A stretch of DNA of 15,529 bases. Origin: Candidatus Hermodarchaeota archaeon (GTDB taxonomy: Archaea; Asgardarchaeota; Hermodarchaeia; Hermodarchaeales; Hermodarchaeaceae). Made by a program: the position numbers and the translations under genes. The DNA is taken from positions 1-15,529 of the forward strand of contig JAEOSV010000253.1 in assembly GCA_016840185.1 (NCBI GenBank), read 5' to 3'. The notes under the pieces are model-generated. The model worked only from the letters and a program-made list of their open reading frames with translations, was not told where the DNA came from and did no database searches. Position 1 is the first letter of the stretch. The number at the start of each line of letters is the position of its first letter. This document shows, in pieces, positions 7,798 to 15,164 of this stretch.

Positions 7798-9014
7798 AGT
7801 TCCTCATCAAGCAATTTGCGAACTACTACTGCAAACTTGCTACTCCCATCACTCCTCCACGCCAATTTGAAACTAGGGAATTTGCGTTCTTTTGGTTTGC
7901 TCGTGAAGGAGCACTCCGCCACACAAGTTTTGTCAACCCTGAAGAACTCGTTGAATTTATGGGCAAAGAAGGTCCTGCACATGTATTCCATTCAGCTGCT
8001 TACTATCAAACCCCTGATGCTCCCCAAATGCCGTTAAAAGGATGGCAAGGGGCTGACCTAATTTTCGATATTGACGCCGATCATTTTGATTTACCCTGCC
8101 AAAAACAACACGATTCTTGGGAATGCCAAGATTGTCACCATCGTGGTCGTGGGCATCGACCCGAACAATGCTCGAAATGTACTAGCACACGCATCACCTC
8201 ATTGAAATGGATGTGTGAAGAATGCCTAGCAAAATCCAAAACGGAAGCCCTCAACATCATTGAAAACTTCCTCATCCCTGACCTAGGCATCTCCAAAAAA
8301 GAAATGGCCCTCGTTTTCTCCGGACACCGCGGTTATCATATCCACAGCTATACACCCGAACTACGACCACTCGGCTCCCAAGAAAGACGCGAAATCGTCG
8401 ATTACATATCCGGTACGGGAATTGATTTTCGTTACCACGGATTCGTCGAAAACTCTTATGGGGTACCCAAAGGACCCGATTTGCAATCACCTGGCTGGGA
8501 AGGAAAACTTGCTGAAGGAATACACCACCTCTTTCAGGATCCACAACAACTCGGTCATATACCTGGTCTCCGGGCAAACCAAATCCGAATATTACAAAAA
8601 GATGCTAAAACCATCTCCAAACAACTCGCAGAACACCCCACCCGGTACATTACTCCTAAAGGTGTAGGGCAAAAGGCCTGGTACACCATCGCCCAATATG
8701 TAGTCGAATCCTATGCTGCTGTAGTTGACGAACCGGTCACCACCGACATTCATCGACTCATTCGACTTCCTGGATCATTACATGGAAAAACAGGATTTCT
8801 CGTTAAGCACCTCGATATCTCAGACTTGGAGAGTTTTGATCCCTTCAAACACGCTCAAGTTTTCACCGGAACCACCACGGTCCACATCTCGGATGCCCCC
8901 GAGTTTACCTTGAGTGGTGACCAGTATCCTCCAATGCGCGATATTAAAAAGGAGCTTCCACTCTCCGCTGCTATGCTACTTCTCTGTAAAGGCGTAGCGG
9001 AACTCGTAATCTAA
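7782..9014 (+). CDS. priS: DNA primase catalytic subunit PriS, probable ATT start
   Basis: 410 residues if read from ATT 7782. The frame has no ATG or GTG, and its only TTG is at 7713. That TTG lacks an SD site and would add 23 residues encoded opposite the conserved PriL tail, whereas AGGAGG at 7771-7776 is five bases before ATT. In this numbering the metal-binding DIDAD motif gives D96 and D98, close to the D95/D97 reported for Pyrococcus. The SGHRGYHIHS motif and TDIHRLIRLPGSLHGK (D322) follow. Between them is a cysteine-rich insert with CxxC pairs in ECQDC, QCSKC and MCEEC plus a preceding DLPC, enough for two zincs. It synthesises primers with PriL. It overlaps priL by 16 bp and GINS by one base. 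Confidence 0.93.
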   Translation: MIQTLEFLIKQFANYYCKLATPITPPRQFETREFAFFWFAREGALRHTSFVNPEELVEFMGKEGPAHVFHSAAYYQTPDAPQMPLKGWQGADLIFDIDADHFDLPCQKQHDSWECQDCHHRGRGHRPEQCSKCTSTRITSLKWMCEECLAKSKTEALNIIENFLIPDLGISKKEMALVFSGHRGYHIHSYTPELRPLGSQERREIVDYISGTGIDFRYHGFVENSYGVPKGPDLQSPGWEGKLAEGIHHLFQDPQQLGHIPGLRANQIRILQKDAKTISKQLAEHPTRYITPKGVGQKAWYTIAQYVVESYAAVVDEPVTTDIHRLIRLPGSLHGKTGFLVKHLDISDLESFDPFKHAQVFTGTTTVHISDAPEFTLSGDQYPPMRDIKKELPLSAAMLLLCKGVAELVI

Positions 9015-9583
9015 TGGAGGGAATTCCCCTGTATACAGCTCTCCTAGAACGTTGGAAAAAGGAACGCGATTCACCCGACCTACTTCCTCTACGTGATTCT
9101 TTCCTCCAGAACATACGAGACTACGTAGAACAAGTACTGGAACAAAGCCGCGGAGACGACACCCCCGACATTCAACGGCGATTATACGAAACAGAACTTG
9201 CGAACCTCCAATTTATGATGAAAAATCTCCTCAAAATCCGCGTACAAAAAATTCTCACACAACTCGTCGACCATAATCTCAATTACGATAACCTAACCCG
9301 CAGCGAACACCGGTTTGCGGATCAAATTGCACGAAATCTTCGATCGGTCCTCATGCCTGCTGATGATTTATTCGCTCCCTTAGAAACCAACGGCACTTCC
9401 CAGCTGTTGTTAGTCCGATTTCTTGAAGAACACCCTCAACTCGTTGGAGTAGATTTAAAAACCTACGGACCTTTCAAAGCGGATGACCTCGTGGCGCTTC
9501 CTGCTGAAAACGCCCGGCTCATAATCAGAAAAAATCAAGCAGAACCTGTTGAACTTGGTGATTTACACCATGAAAGCTCCTAA
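9014..9583 (+). CDS. Archaeal GINS subunit (Gins51-type, A-B domain order)
   Basis: 189 residues from ATG 9014, which shares its A with the TAA of priS. The N-terminal alpha-helical A domain runs from TALLERWKKERDSPDLLP through LYETELANLQFMMKNLLKIRVQKI. The small beta-rich B domain follows at the C-terminus with VRFLEEHPQLVGVDLKTYG then FKADDLVALPAENARLII. A-then-B order is that of the Sld5/Psf1-like archaeal Gins51 (Gins15). GINS joins Cdc45/RecJ-like protein and MCM in the replicative helicase and contacts primase. Location directly behind the two primase genes is the usual archaeal arrangement and supports the call. Its end overlaps the L44e start by 14 bp. Confidence 0.9.
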   Translation: MEGIPLYTALLERWKKERDSPDLLPLRDSFLQNIRDYVEQVLEQSRGDDTPDIQRRLYETELANLQFMMKNLLKIRVQKILTQLVDHNLNYDNLTRSEHRFADQIARNLRSVLMPADDLFAPLETNGTSQLLLVRFLEEHPQLVGVDLKTYGPFKADDLVALPAENARLIIRKNQAEPVELGDLHHESS

Positions 9584-9845
9584 AACCATGAAAACATATT
9601 GTGCGCGATGTAAAAAGCACACAGAGCACGCTGCTAGTCTCTATAAGAAAGGACGTGAACGTGTCCTTTCCGCTGGTCGACGCCGTTATGACAGAAAAGA
9701 ATCAGGATACGGCTCGCAACCCAAACCCATCCAAAAACGCTTCTCTAAGGTCACCAAAAAACAATCATTACGGCTAAAATGCAAAGTATGTGAACATGTT
9801 ACGGTTCGAGAAGGCATTCGCCTGAAAAAACTGGAACTTGTCTAG
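9570..9845 (+). CDS. rpl44e: Large-subunit ribosomal protein L44e
   Basis: 91 residues from ATG 9570. The upstream TTG at 9549 would add seven residues not found in the family; GGTGA eight bases before the ATG supports the shorter form. The start MKAPKTMKTYCARCKKHTEH and the distal CKVC pair (C11, C14, C71, C74) give the zinc site of L44e. The basic middle SAGRRRYDRKESGYGSQPKP matches the family pattern. The protein sits near the ribosomal E site. The start codon lies within the last codons of GINS, and S27e follows after 18 bp, the common archaeal order L44e-S27e-aIF2-alpha-Nop10. Confidence 0.95.
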   Translation: MKAPKTMKTYCARCKKHTEHAASLYKKGRERVLSAGRRRYDRKESGYGSQPKPIQKRFSKVTKKQSLRLKCKVCEHVTVREGIRLKKLELV

Positions 9846-9863
9846 TCATGGAGTGGAAAAAAC

Positions 9864-10061
9864 GTGACACAAAAGAAACAGACCATCGATGAACCCCGGT
9901 CACGCTTCTTCCTTGTCAAGTGCAAGGAGTGTGACAACGAACAAACAGTCTTCGGAATGGCAACACAAAAGGTCATCTGTGATGTTTGTGGCAAACCCCT
10001 CACTAAACCCACCGGGGGCAAAGCCGAAATCATCGGCGAAGTCATCCAAGAACTCAGTTAA
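9864..10061 (+). CDS. rps27e: Small-subunit ribosomal protein S27e
   Basis: 65 residues starting at GTG 9864 with GGAG upstream. The zinc-ribbon cysteines C20, C23, C39 and C42 occur in FFLVKCKECDNEQTVF and VICDVCGKPL. The ending GGKAEIIGEVIQEL is characteristic of S27e. It binds the 30S platform region. It lies between L44e and aIF2-alpha on one strand. Size and motif spacing are normal. Confidence 0.95.
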   Translation: MTQKKQTIDEPRSRFFLVKCKECDNEQTVFGMATQKVICDVCGKPLTKPTGGKAEIIGEVIQELS

Positions 10062-10099
10062 TTCCTCTTTCTCCAGGTTCTATTTCATAGGTGGTTCCC

Positions 10100-10909
10100 A
10101 TGGCAAAAGACGATAGTAAACCATCCTCATCACGATCTAAACTTCCCGAGGTTGGAGATCTGGTCATAGCAACCGTACACCGGATCACATCTCATGGCGC
10201 TTATGGCAAAATGGATGAATTCAACGAACAAGAATGCTTTATTCACATTTCTGAAATCGCTTCAACCTGGGTTCGCAATATTCGGAGCTTTGTTCGGGAA
10301 AATCAAAAAATCGTCATCAAAGTTCTTCGAGTAGATGCAGATCGAAAACAAGTTGACACCTCCTTACGCCGGGTCACCAAGGAACAAAGCCGAATGAAAA
10401 TCCAGGAATGGAAACGAGCACAACGAGGCATTAAATTACTAGCCCTAGCCGCAGAACGGATGAAAAAGACACCCGAAGAAGCGTATGAAATAGCTGGCAA
10501 AGCCATGGAGACTAATTTTACTGATATGCTTGAAGCCTTGGAAGAAACAAAAGAGAAGGGACCCAAGGTACTTACTGATCTCGGCGTCCCGAAGAAATGG
10601 GCAGATGTATTGTATGAATTGGCTCAAGCCCATGTAATCATCCGTGATGTCAGTGTTGAAACAACCATTACGCTCACTTGCCGAGGACCTGAAGGAGTTG
10701 AAGGAATTCGAAAAGCACTGCTTGCTGCACAAGAAATCGTCGAACCCTCCGGTGGAAGTGTATTTCTTGAAGGGGCTCCACGATATCGGATTCAAGTGAG
10801 TGGCAAAGATTACAAGCAGGCTCAACAACTGCTCGAACAGGCCGTTGAAACCAGCCTTAAAATCATAGAGGAATCAGGTGGCGAAGGTCAGATTCCTACT
10901 CACTCCTGA
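10100..10909 (+). CDS. eif2a: Translation initiation factor aIF2 subunit alpha
   Basis: 269 residues from ATG 10100. AGGTGG at 10089-10094 is five bases before it; the GTG at 10091 lies inside that ribosome site and is therefore not the start. The N-terminal S1/OB domain (about 15-90) shows VGDLVIATVHRITSHGAYG and CFIHISEIASTWVRNIRSF. A helical domain follows, and the C-terminal alpha-beta domain contains TITLTCRGPEGVEGIRKAL and PRYRIQVSGKDYKQA, which binds the gamma subunit. Compared with homologues there is a short polar N-terminal extension with several serines. The heterotrimer delivers initiator tRNA to the 30S subunit. The gene lies between S27e and nop10. Confidence 0.95.
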   Translation: MAKDDSKPSSSRSKLPEVGDLVIATVHRITSHGAYGKMDEFNEQECFIHISEIASTWVRNIRSFVRENQKIVIKVLRVDADRKQVDTSLRRVTKEQSRMKIQEWKRAQRGIKLLALAAERMKKTPEEAYEIAGKAMETNFTDMLEALEETKEKGPKVLTDLGVPKKWADVLYELAQAHVIIRDVSVETTITLTCRGPEGVEGIRKALLAAQEIVEPSGGSVFLEGAPRYRIQVSGKDYKQAQQLLEQAVETSLKIIEESGGEGQIPTHS

Positions 10910-10925
10910 GCGCCTTAAAATCACT

Positions 10926-11141
10926 ATGAGGGAAACATTGCTGACCAAACTTTTGAAAAAATGCAGTCAGTGTAGTACCTATACAATCAAAGCCACAGAA
11001 TGTCCTACGTGTAACGGTTCCGTAGTAAATGCGCATCCAGCAAGATTTTCCATTGAAGATCGCTACGGCTCATATCGCCGGAAAATGAAGAAGGAACTGC
11101 TTTCCAAGCAAAGCACGAAAAAGGACAAGGAAATCAAATAA
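10926..11141 (+). CDS. nop10: H/ACA ribonucleoprotein subunit Nop10
   Basis: 71 residues from ATG 10926. TTG 10938 (67 residues) is an equally possible start because GAGGGA lies four bases before it and it leaves the usual short lead into the first cysteine. The zinc ribbon has C13, C16, C26 and C29 in KKCSQCSTYT and ATECPTCNG. The motif HPARFSIEDRYGSYRRK is the conserved linker that binds Cbf5. Nop10 is a core protein of the pseudouridylating H/ACA RNP. The lysine-rich tail (KKDKEIK) extends past most family members and overlaps the antisense end of aglB by 79 bp. The gene is the last of the plus-strand cluster, 16 bp after aIF2-alpha. Confidence 0.93.
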   Translation: MRETLLTKLLKKCSQCSTYTIKATECPTCNGSVVNAHPARFSIEDRYGSYRRKMKKELLSKQSTKKDKEIK

Positions 11142-14107
11142 TCTGGCACAAACACGCCATGCTCGCCCACTGATGGGGCTTCAGCAGGTTGTGAACTGGA
11201 TTGGTCTGGTGCAGGCGGACTTGGAGTTGAAGGGGCTGCCTGAATCGGAATGGGAATTGTAATGTTTAATCCACCATAGGTCGGCATGAAACTCATATAG
11301 TGCAGCAGTACGTTTACAGTCTCCCCGGCAATTAAATTGACACCCCAATAATCTGCGTCGATGGTTATCCCCAAGACATCTGAGGTGTACAAAAGGCGAC
11401 CACTTGTAAGAATGGCGTTTTCAATTGAAAATTCCTCATCATTGAGAAGGCCCTCCTCATCGAGTTCGAGATAACCGGCTCCAGTATTTTGGATTTCGAC
11501 ATAGATTGTTCCGTTATCAAAAGCCCAGGAATTAGCCACAAGACCCGTCAGTTCATAGGCGGGGGGCTCTCGAACAGGAACATTAGCGGTTGCATTAAGC
11601 GTCGGAGTAAAACCAGCTGCATTGATTGTAACGTTTACATTAGTGCCCAAAGTGAAGGCAGGTTGGGCACGAACATTAACCATCACTGTTTCACCAGGAA
11701 GTAGTGTCCTGTTCCCTGTATCTGTTGTTAACCACACACTAGAAATTGTATCAGTCAGGTATCGTTGGGTACGCTCATCCCAATATCCTATATCCGCGGA
11801 ATCAATCGTAAATGGATGGATTCCAGTGTTTCTAACACCTACCACAATCTGTGAAAGATCGCCAATGGCAGTAGCCGATTGGTGGACCGGAAAGGCATTA
11901 GCCCCCGTGATTTCCATACCACTTTCGACGTAGGTGTAGTTACACTCGTACATTTTCAATAATTGCCATTCAGTGAAATAGGTGGGTACGAACATACTGA
12001 AAATCGTTCGACCTGGCTCTGTATCCATAGAAGGAATTGGTCCCGGTTCACCAGTAGCATTATGTGCAGGTGGCTGGGCCAATGAACTTCCGTTGAGCCA
12101 GAGCATATTGTAAATTACTGTTTGATAGAACGGATCGAGGTATCCACCAGTATTCGGATCCCAGAACATGGTTTCATCGGGGACTTCATCGCCGAATACT
12201 TCTCCAGCAATTCGTATCATCCACTGCCACTTACCCTCATCTCCACTCAAACCGGGCTGTCCTAACCCGAAATGCACAAAGGCGTAATCGATACCAAACT
12301 GCTGGCATATCTCGAGGGCTGCCACATAATCGGTTTCCATGAACATCCGACCTACCCAGGCTATCTGGGTCTTGTTTATTGTCGCGTTATCTACCACGGT
12401 ATACCGATCGGAATTCTGGCGTGTCCAATATCCATAGTCCCACCAGGACACAAAGACAGTTCCAGGAGGTGTATGGTGTTGCATCCAAGAGAACCCTTCA
12501 AGATAGTCTCGGAAAAAGGTAACACTTCCATCTTCAAAACGTCTACCAGGCGTAATCTCTGGTGGTCCCATTTGGTCAATGGCCCCGATGGCCGAAATAG
12601 TTGTAGCAAGAAGGAGGATGATAAGGAACAGGTAAGCAACGGTTGCAAATCCCCGCCCTACAGGTGGTGTAATCCGGCGCCGCCGTCGTGTCAGAATCGG
12701 GCGTTGCCAGAAAATAGGTCGGAAGGGTCGAATAGCCATCCAGAGACCATATGCGCCCAGGATTGATGCCGCAGGGGCAAGGATGAGTGCTAACCGAATC
12801 ATAGACCCAGTGAAATAGAGAGCAGTAAGTGCAAAGATTATGAGAAGAATATCGGTTTCACGTTCACGTTGAAACGCGATGTAGAATCCAAAAGGCATAA
12901 GGAGAACTAAGAAGCCGAGATTATACCAAAATGTAGCCCAGGGGGAGGGAAGGTGTTCACCGACTGAAGCTAGGAGAAAGGCATTCTGCCGGATTAATGG
13001 ATCAATCACGGTATAGAATTTTCCAGCTAAATTCCCAAGGAAACCCTGACCCGTTCCAGTGGATAAGGTGAGAAACAAGCCGGATTGGAAAAGATAGCCC
13101 AACCCCACAACGATAAGAGCACACATCGCTCCAAAAATATACGCAAAGTAGGGTCGAATTCGGGTGGATAGTCCACTCAAACGCCCGGGAATTGTCATCT
13201 GATCTAGGTGCCAGCTACGGCTTAGCTCAATCAGCAGTAAGAGTCCCCACACTCCTAAAGGTATCAATCCGGTCGTAGAGGTTGCCCAATCGGCACCGAT
13301 ACGGGGTACGCATATGGCGATTGCCATGCCTGTGATGACAACTCCTGAATATGTCAATAACAGTCGTCGGGAATATCGTCGAAGTAACACCATGATGAGG
13401 GCAAATATCGCCAGAATCTGGAACATGTAAAGATAAACACTCCAACTCGCTGAGAGAAACCCTAAGGATAAACCACCCAACATAGCTGAAGCGATTGAAC
13501 CTTTCCGCAATGCTCGAATGAAGAAGAACATCACAAGCAGAATTGCTAAAATTCCGACAGCTTCATTGTCAAAGAACCCTGCAATTGTACGTTGAGTGTA
13601 TGCGGGAAGGATGGCCATAAAGAAGGCGGCAAGAAGACCCACTTCTTTCCCACTCACCTCGGAACCAAGGGCGTAAATTGCGATAACACCGAAAAGACCC
13701 ATAATGGCAGGGAAAAGAACGACGAGAGTCATTAAGTCAATATTGAAACCCATACCCTGAAACGCAAGAAACATGAATGCGGCTGTGAACGGAATTCCGG
13801 GATAGGAAGAACGGGGAATATTTCGACCCCAGGGAACCCAAGTTGTGTAATCGTACCAACCAAACCAAGCCCCAAATCCATTCTGTAAGATGAACTCGAC
13901 TTCTCGGATATTATACCACGGGTCAAAGGCGCGTAAAAAGATTTCAAAACCAATCATGGGAAGAAGACGGAGCATCAAAGCAATGATGCTGATCACTATC
14001 ATCGCGACTGCTGCCATGACATTAGCTCTGGAAACTTCCATTCTTGGTCCATGTAAGTAACGACGAAGGAAGGACCAAGTGGACCGGAGCGCGCCGCGAA
14101 CTGACAT
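11063..14107 (-). CDS. aglB: Oligosaccharyltransferase AglB (STT3 family)
   Basis: 1014 residues. After a basic N-terminus there are about a dozen membrane helices to residue 510, then a large extracellular domain. Catalytic motifs are present: FDPWYN (D62), GFFDNEAVG (D180, E182), SVGEH (E384, the TIxE-type glutamate), SMIRLA (R438), WWDYG (555-559) and DNATINKT (573-580). Two beta-sandwich regions follow (about 745-845 and 850-955), then a Pro/Ser linker and a hydrophobic last segment (987-1008). AglB moves the lipid-linked glycan to Asn in N-x-S/T sites. The ATG at 14107 has GGTGA close upstream. At least eight N-x-S/T sites lie in its own C-terminal region. The gene end overlaps nop10 antisense. 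It lies 89 bp downstream of gcvH on the same strand. Confidence 0.94.
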   Translation of the reverse strand: MSVRGALRSTWSFLRRYLHGPRMEVSRANVMAAVAMIVISIIALMLRLLPMIGFEIFLRAFDPWYNIREVEFILQNGFGAWFGWYDYTTWVPWGRNIPRSSYPGIPFTAAFMFLAFQGMGFNIDLMTLVVLFPAIMGLFGVIAIYALGSEVSGKEVGLLAAFFMAILPAYTQRTIAGFFDNEAVGILAILLVMFFFIRALRKGSIASAMLGGLSLGFLSASWSVYLYMFQILAIFALIMVLLRRYSRRLLLTYSGVVITGMAIAICVPRIGADWATSTTGLIPLGVWGLLLLIELSRSWHLDQMTIPGRLSGLSTRIRPYFAYIFGAMCALIVVGLGYLFQSGLFLTLSTGTGQGFLGNLAGKFYTVIDPLIRQNAFLLASVGEHLPSPWATFWYNLGFLVLLMPFGFYIAFQRERETDILLIIFALTALYFTGSMIRLALILAPAASILGAYGLWMAIRPFRPIFWQRPILTRRRRRITPPVGRGFATVAYLFLIILLLATTISAIGAIDQMGPPEITPGRRFEDGSVTFFRDYLEGFSWMQHHTPPGTVFVSWWDYGYWTRQNSDRYTVVDNATINKTQIAWVGRMFMETDYVAALEICQQFGIDYAFVHFGLGQPGLSGDEGKWQWMIRIAGEVFGDEVPDETMFWDPNTGGYLDPFYQTVIYNMLWLNGSSLAQPPAHNATGEPGPIPSMDTEPGRTIFSMFVPTYFTEWQLLKMYECNYTYVESGMEITGANAFPVHQSATAIGDLSQIVVGVRNTGIHPFTIDSADIGYWDERTQRYLTDTISSVWLTTDTGNRTLLPGETVMVNVRAQPAFTLGTNVNVTINAAGFTPTLNATANVPVREPPAYELTGLVANSWAFDNGTIYVEIQNTGAGYLELDEEGLLNDEEFSIENAILTSGRLLYTSDVLGITIDADYWGVNLIAGETVNVLLHYMSFMPTYGGLNITIPIPIQAAPSTPSPPAPDQSSSQPAEAPSVGEHGVFVPDYLISLSFFVLCLESSSFFIFRRYEP

Positions 14108-14112
14108 TCAGT

Positions 14113-14124
14113 CACCAATTGGTG
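14113..14124. repeat. Perfect 12-bp palindrome before aglB
   Basis: CACCAATTGGTG is identical to its reverse complement. It ends five bases before the aglB ATG and contains the likely GGTGA ribosome site. It may be an operator or a hairpin masking translation; chance is also possible. Confidence 0.45.
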
Positions 14125-14153
14125 TATGGAGTGGTGCCATGATAAATACGTGT

Positions 14154-14163
14154 ACTTAAAAAA
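14154..14163 (-). promoter_or_regulatory. Putative TATA box of aglB
   Basis: On the minus strand TTTTTTAAGT lies about 50 bp before the ATG, predicting a start near 14133 and a leader of about 25 bases that includes the palindrome. A second AT-rich candidate TATTTATC lies at 14141-14148. Confidence 0.35.
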
Positions 14164-14196
14164 TTTCTCGTATCGACCACACCGCGTTTTCAGAGG

Positions 14197-14589
14197 TTAT
14201 TTTGCCAACTCCTCAAGGTAACTCTTGTACGCATCAGCGTTCATGAGCCCTTCTAATTCCTTGGCATTTGAAGGTTTGACTGCAATCATCCATCCGTCAC
14301 CGTATGGATCATTATTCACAAGCTCTGGCGCTTCCTCAAGCTTCTCATTCATTTCAACAACTTCACCGGATATTGGTGAAAAGAGTTCTGAGGTGGCCTT
14401 TACAGAATCAACGGTCCCAAAAACCTCATTAACTTTGATTGGTGAGCCAACTGCAGGTAACTCTACCATGACGATTTCATGCAACTCTTCTTGAGCATAA
14501 TCTGTAATGCCTAAGCGCACAATACCGTCTTCAAGGCGGACCCATTCATGTTCTTTGGTATAGGATAAATCAGCAGGAATCTTGCTCAT
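14197..14589 (-). CDS. gcvH: Glycine cleavage system H protein (lipoyl carrier)
   Basis: 130 residues, usual length. The lipoylated lysine is K64 in GTVDSVKATSELFSP. The fold markers EHEWVRLEDGIVRLGITDYA (12-31) and NDPYGDGWMIAVKP are clear. H protein shuttles the aminomethyl group between the P, T and L proteins, and in some archaea it may serve as a lipoate carrier for other routes. No other glycine-cleavage or lipoylation gene is in the window, so which pathway it serves cannot be told. The ATG at 14587-14589 has a GGGG upstream. A good TATA box lies about 50 bp before it. Confidence 0.95.
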   Translation of the reverse strand: MSKIPADLSYTKEHEWVRLEDGIVRLGITDYAQEELHEIVMVELPAVGSPIKVNEVFGTVDSVKATSELFSPISGEVVEMNEKLEEAPELVNNDPYGDGWMIAVKPSNAKELEGLMNADAYKSYLEELAK

Positions 14590-14636
14590 CTTAACAAGCC
14601 CCAGATAATTAGTTGAGTTCGCGATTTACCACTCCC

Positions 14637-14646
14637 GCTATATAGC
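14637..14646 (-). promoter_or_regulatory. Putative TATA box of gcvH
   Basis: GCTATATAGC, a 10-bp palindrome, is centred about 53 bp before the gcvH start, predicting transcription from about 14617. It is the best TATA-like sequence in the region. Confidence 0.45.
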
Positions 14647-14689
14647 TCTTTAGTTATCAAAAAAATACTTCATCGATTTAGAAGACAAA

Positions 14690-14925
14690 CGTGCGACATC
14701 CTCCCCGTCCTGATGGATGGGGCTTTGGACTTTTACTTGAGGTTACACTCGTCGCCAAGGCGCGTTTTGCCCAAAGCTTGCCAGGTTCTAACGCTTCTCC
14801 GCCCCGCACCTGCCCCTTGTTCAGGGGAATTTCTTGCACCTGCCGGAGGGGGCATCATGCACGTAGATCCAGCCCTGCCGCATAATGACTGGTACAATAT
14901 CACTCCAGTCGGGCATATCTAGGAA
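14690..14925 (-). mobile_element. Remnant or mini-element resembling an IS200/IS605 right end, tnpB absent
   Basis: Read on the minus strand the block ends with AACCTCAAGTAAAAGTCC, then AAAGCCCC, a hairpin with CCCC/GGGG and TCC/GGA arms (14703-14722, loop 14711-14714), and then GGGGAGGATGTCGCAC. This order resembles the conserved right end, and the guide-RNA (omegaRNA) 3' end, of IS200/IS605-family TnpB elements. The GC-rich block starts and stops sharply against AT-rich flanks. No open frame long enough for TnpB and no RuvC motif is present, so it is a decayed copy, a non-autonomous element or a retained RNA. The boundaries are set by base composition and are approximate. The match is from memory of the family and not from an alignment. 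Confidence 0.5.
14806..14844. repeat. Direct repeat GCACCTGCC flanking a small hairpin
   Basis: Nine-base copies at 14806-14814 and 14836-14844 lie on either side of CCCCTTGTTCAGGGG (5-bp stem). The set suggests a structured RNA within the element-like block, but the repeats are short. Confidence 0.4.
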
Positions 14926-15024
14926 TAATAAAACGAACACTAAAAACCCCACGAGCTTTCATCAACTAATATCTCAAGATCTTCTTGCCGACAAAGTTAA
15001 AACCAATAGCAGTTAATCTTTGCT
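14926..15024. other. AT-rich spacer without gene, possible tRNA promoter
   Basis: No coding frame or known RNA is seen here. AGTTAAAACC at 14995-15004 is a candidate TATA element for the tRNA transcript, with a start expected near 15024. Another, GTTAATC at 15012-15018, would start it within the leader. Confidence 0.35.
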
Positions 15025-15078
15025 GGAAGCCCCGTGCGGGGGACCCTTCCGAAAGGGGTCTTTGCCGCCATACCGGTG
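15025..15078 (+). other. Hairpin-rich leader directly before the tRNA
   Basis: Three hairpins are visible: CCCC/GGGG at 15030-15041; GACCCTT/AGGGGTC at 15042-15060 with loop CCGAA; and CCGCCA/TGGCGG at 15065-15082. The last covers the first four bases of the tRNA. A second copy of the acceptor strand GCGGGGG occurs at 15036-15042. Whether this is only a 5' leader removed by RNase P, or something more, is not decided by sequence. Confidence 0.5.
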
Positions 15079-15086
15079 GCGGGGGT

Positions 15087-15109
15087 ATCTCCCATCGTGG
15101 AGACCCCAC
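15087..15109 (+). other. tRNA intron 1, position 8/9 (23 nt)
   Basis: The bulge-helix-bulge is complete. Bulge GT^A (15085-15087) and bulge AC^A (15108-15110) flank a GGGG/CCCC four-pair helix (15081-15084 with 15104-15107). The intron hairpin is TCTCC/GGAGA with loop CATCGT. The outer helix TGGC/GCCA uses two leader bases, G1 and C2 of the acceptor, and the D-arm. Cutting one base later (9/10) would give the same product. Confidence 0.85.
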
Positions 15110-15134
15110 AGCCAAGCCTGGTTAAAGGCGCAGG

Positions 15135-15164
15135 AGTCGCTTGCAACAGCAGGTCGACGGCGTA
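15135..15164 (+). other. tRNA intron 2, position 30/31 in the anticodon stem (30 nt)
   Basis: The intron hairpin is GTCG-CTTGC / GCAGG-T-CGAC with loop AACA and one bulged T. The four-pair helix CGCA/GGCG (15129-15132 with 15159-15162) has three pairs and one A-G mismatch, and the outer helix is only two pairs. Bulges GG^A and TA^A give the product CAGGA-CTCAAG. A cut at 31/32 gives the same product. This is a relaxed motif and the least certain of the four. Confidence 0.7.

Noticed and set aside
10878..10925. Longer Nop10 start at GTG 10878
   Set aside because: It would overlap aIF2-alpha and add 16 residues absent from the family.
12330..12450. AglB as specially eukaryote-like because of its DNATINKT segment
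   Set aside because: Similar D-N-x-T-x-N segments occur in many archaeal AglB proteins, so it says little about lineage.
12272..12766. A 164-residue plus-strand frame opposite aglB
   Set aside because: It is antisense to conserved AglB motifs (WWDYG region), has no ribosome site and has low-complexity shadow composition.
14821..14916. A 31-residue minus-strand frame beginning MPDWSDIV inside the element-like block
   Set aside because: Too short, no ribosome site, and no recognised TnpB motif; the block is better read as non-coding.
15036..15085. An additional intron between the two GCGGGGG copies (a fifth intron)
   Set aside because: Excision between the copies would give the same tRNA, but I could not place a four-pair helix and two three-base bulges there.
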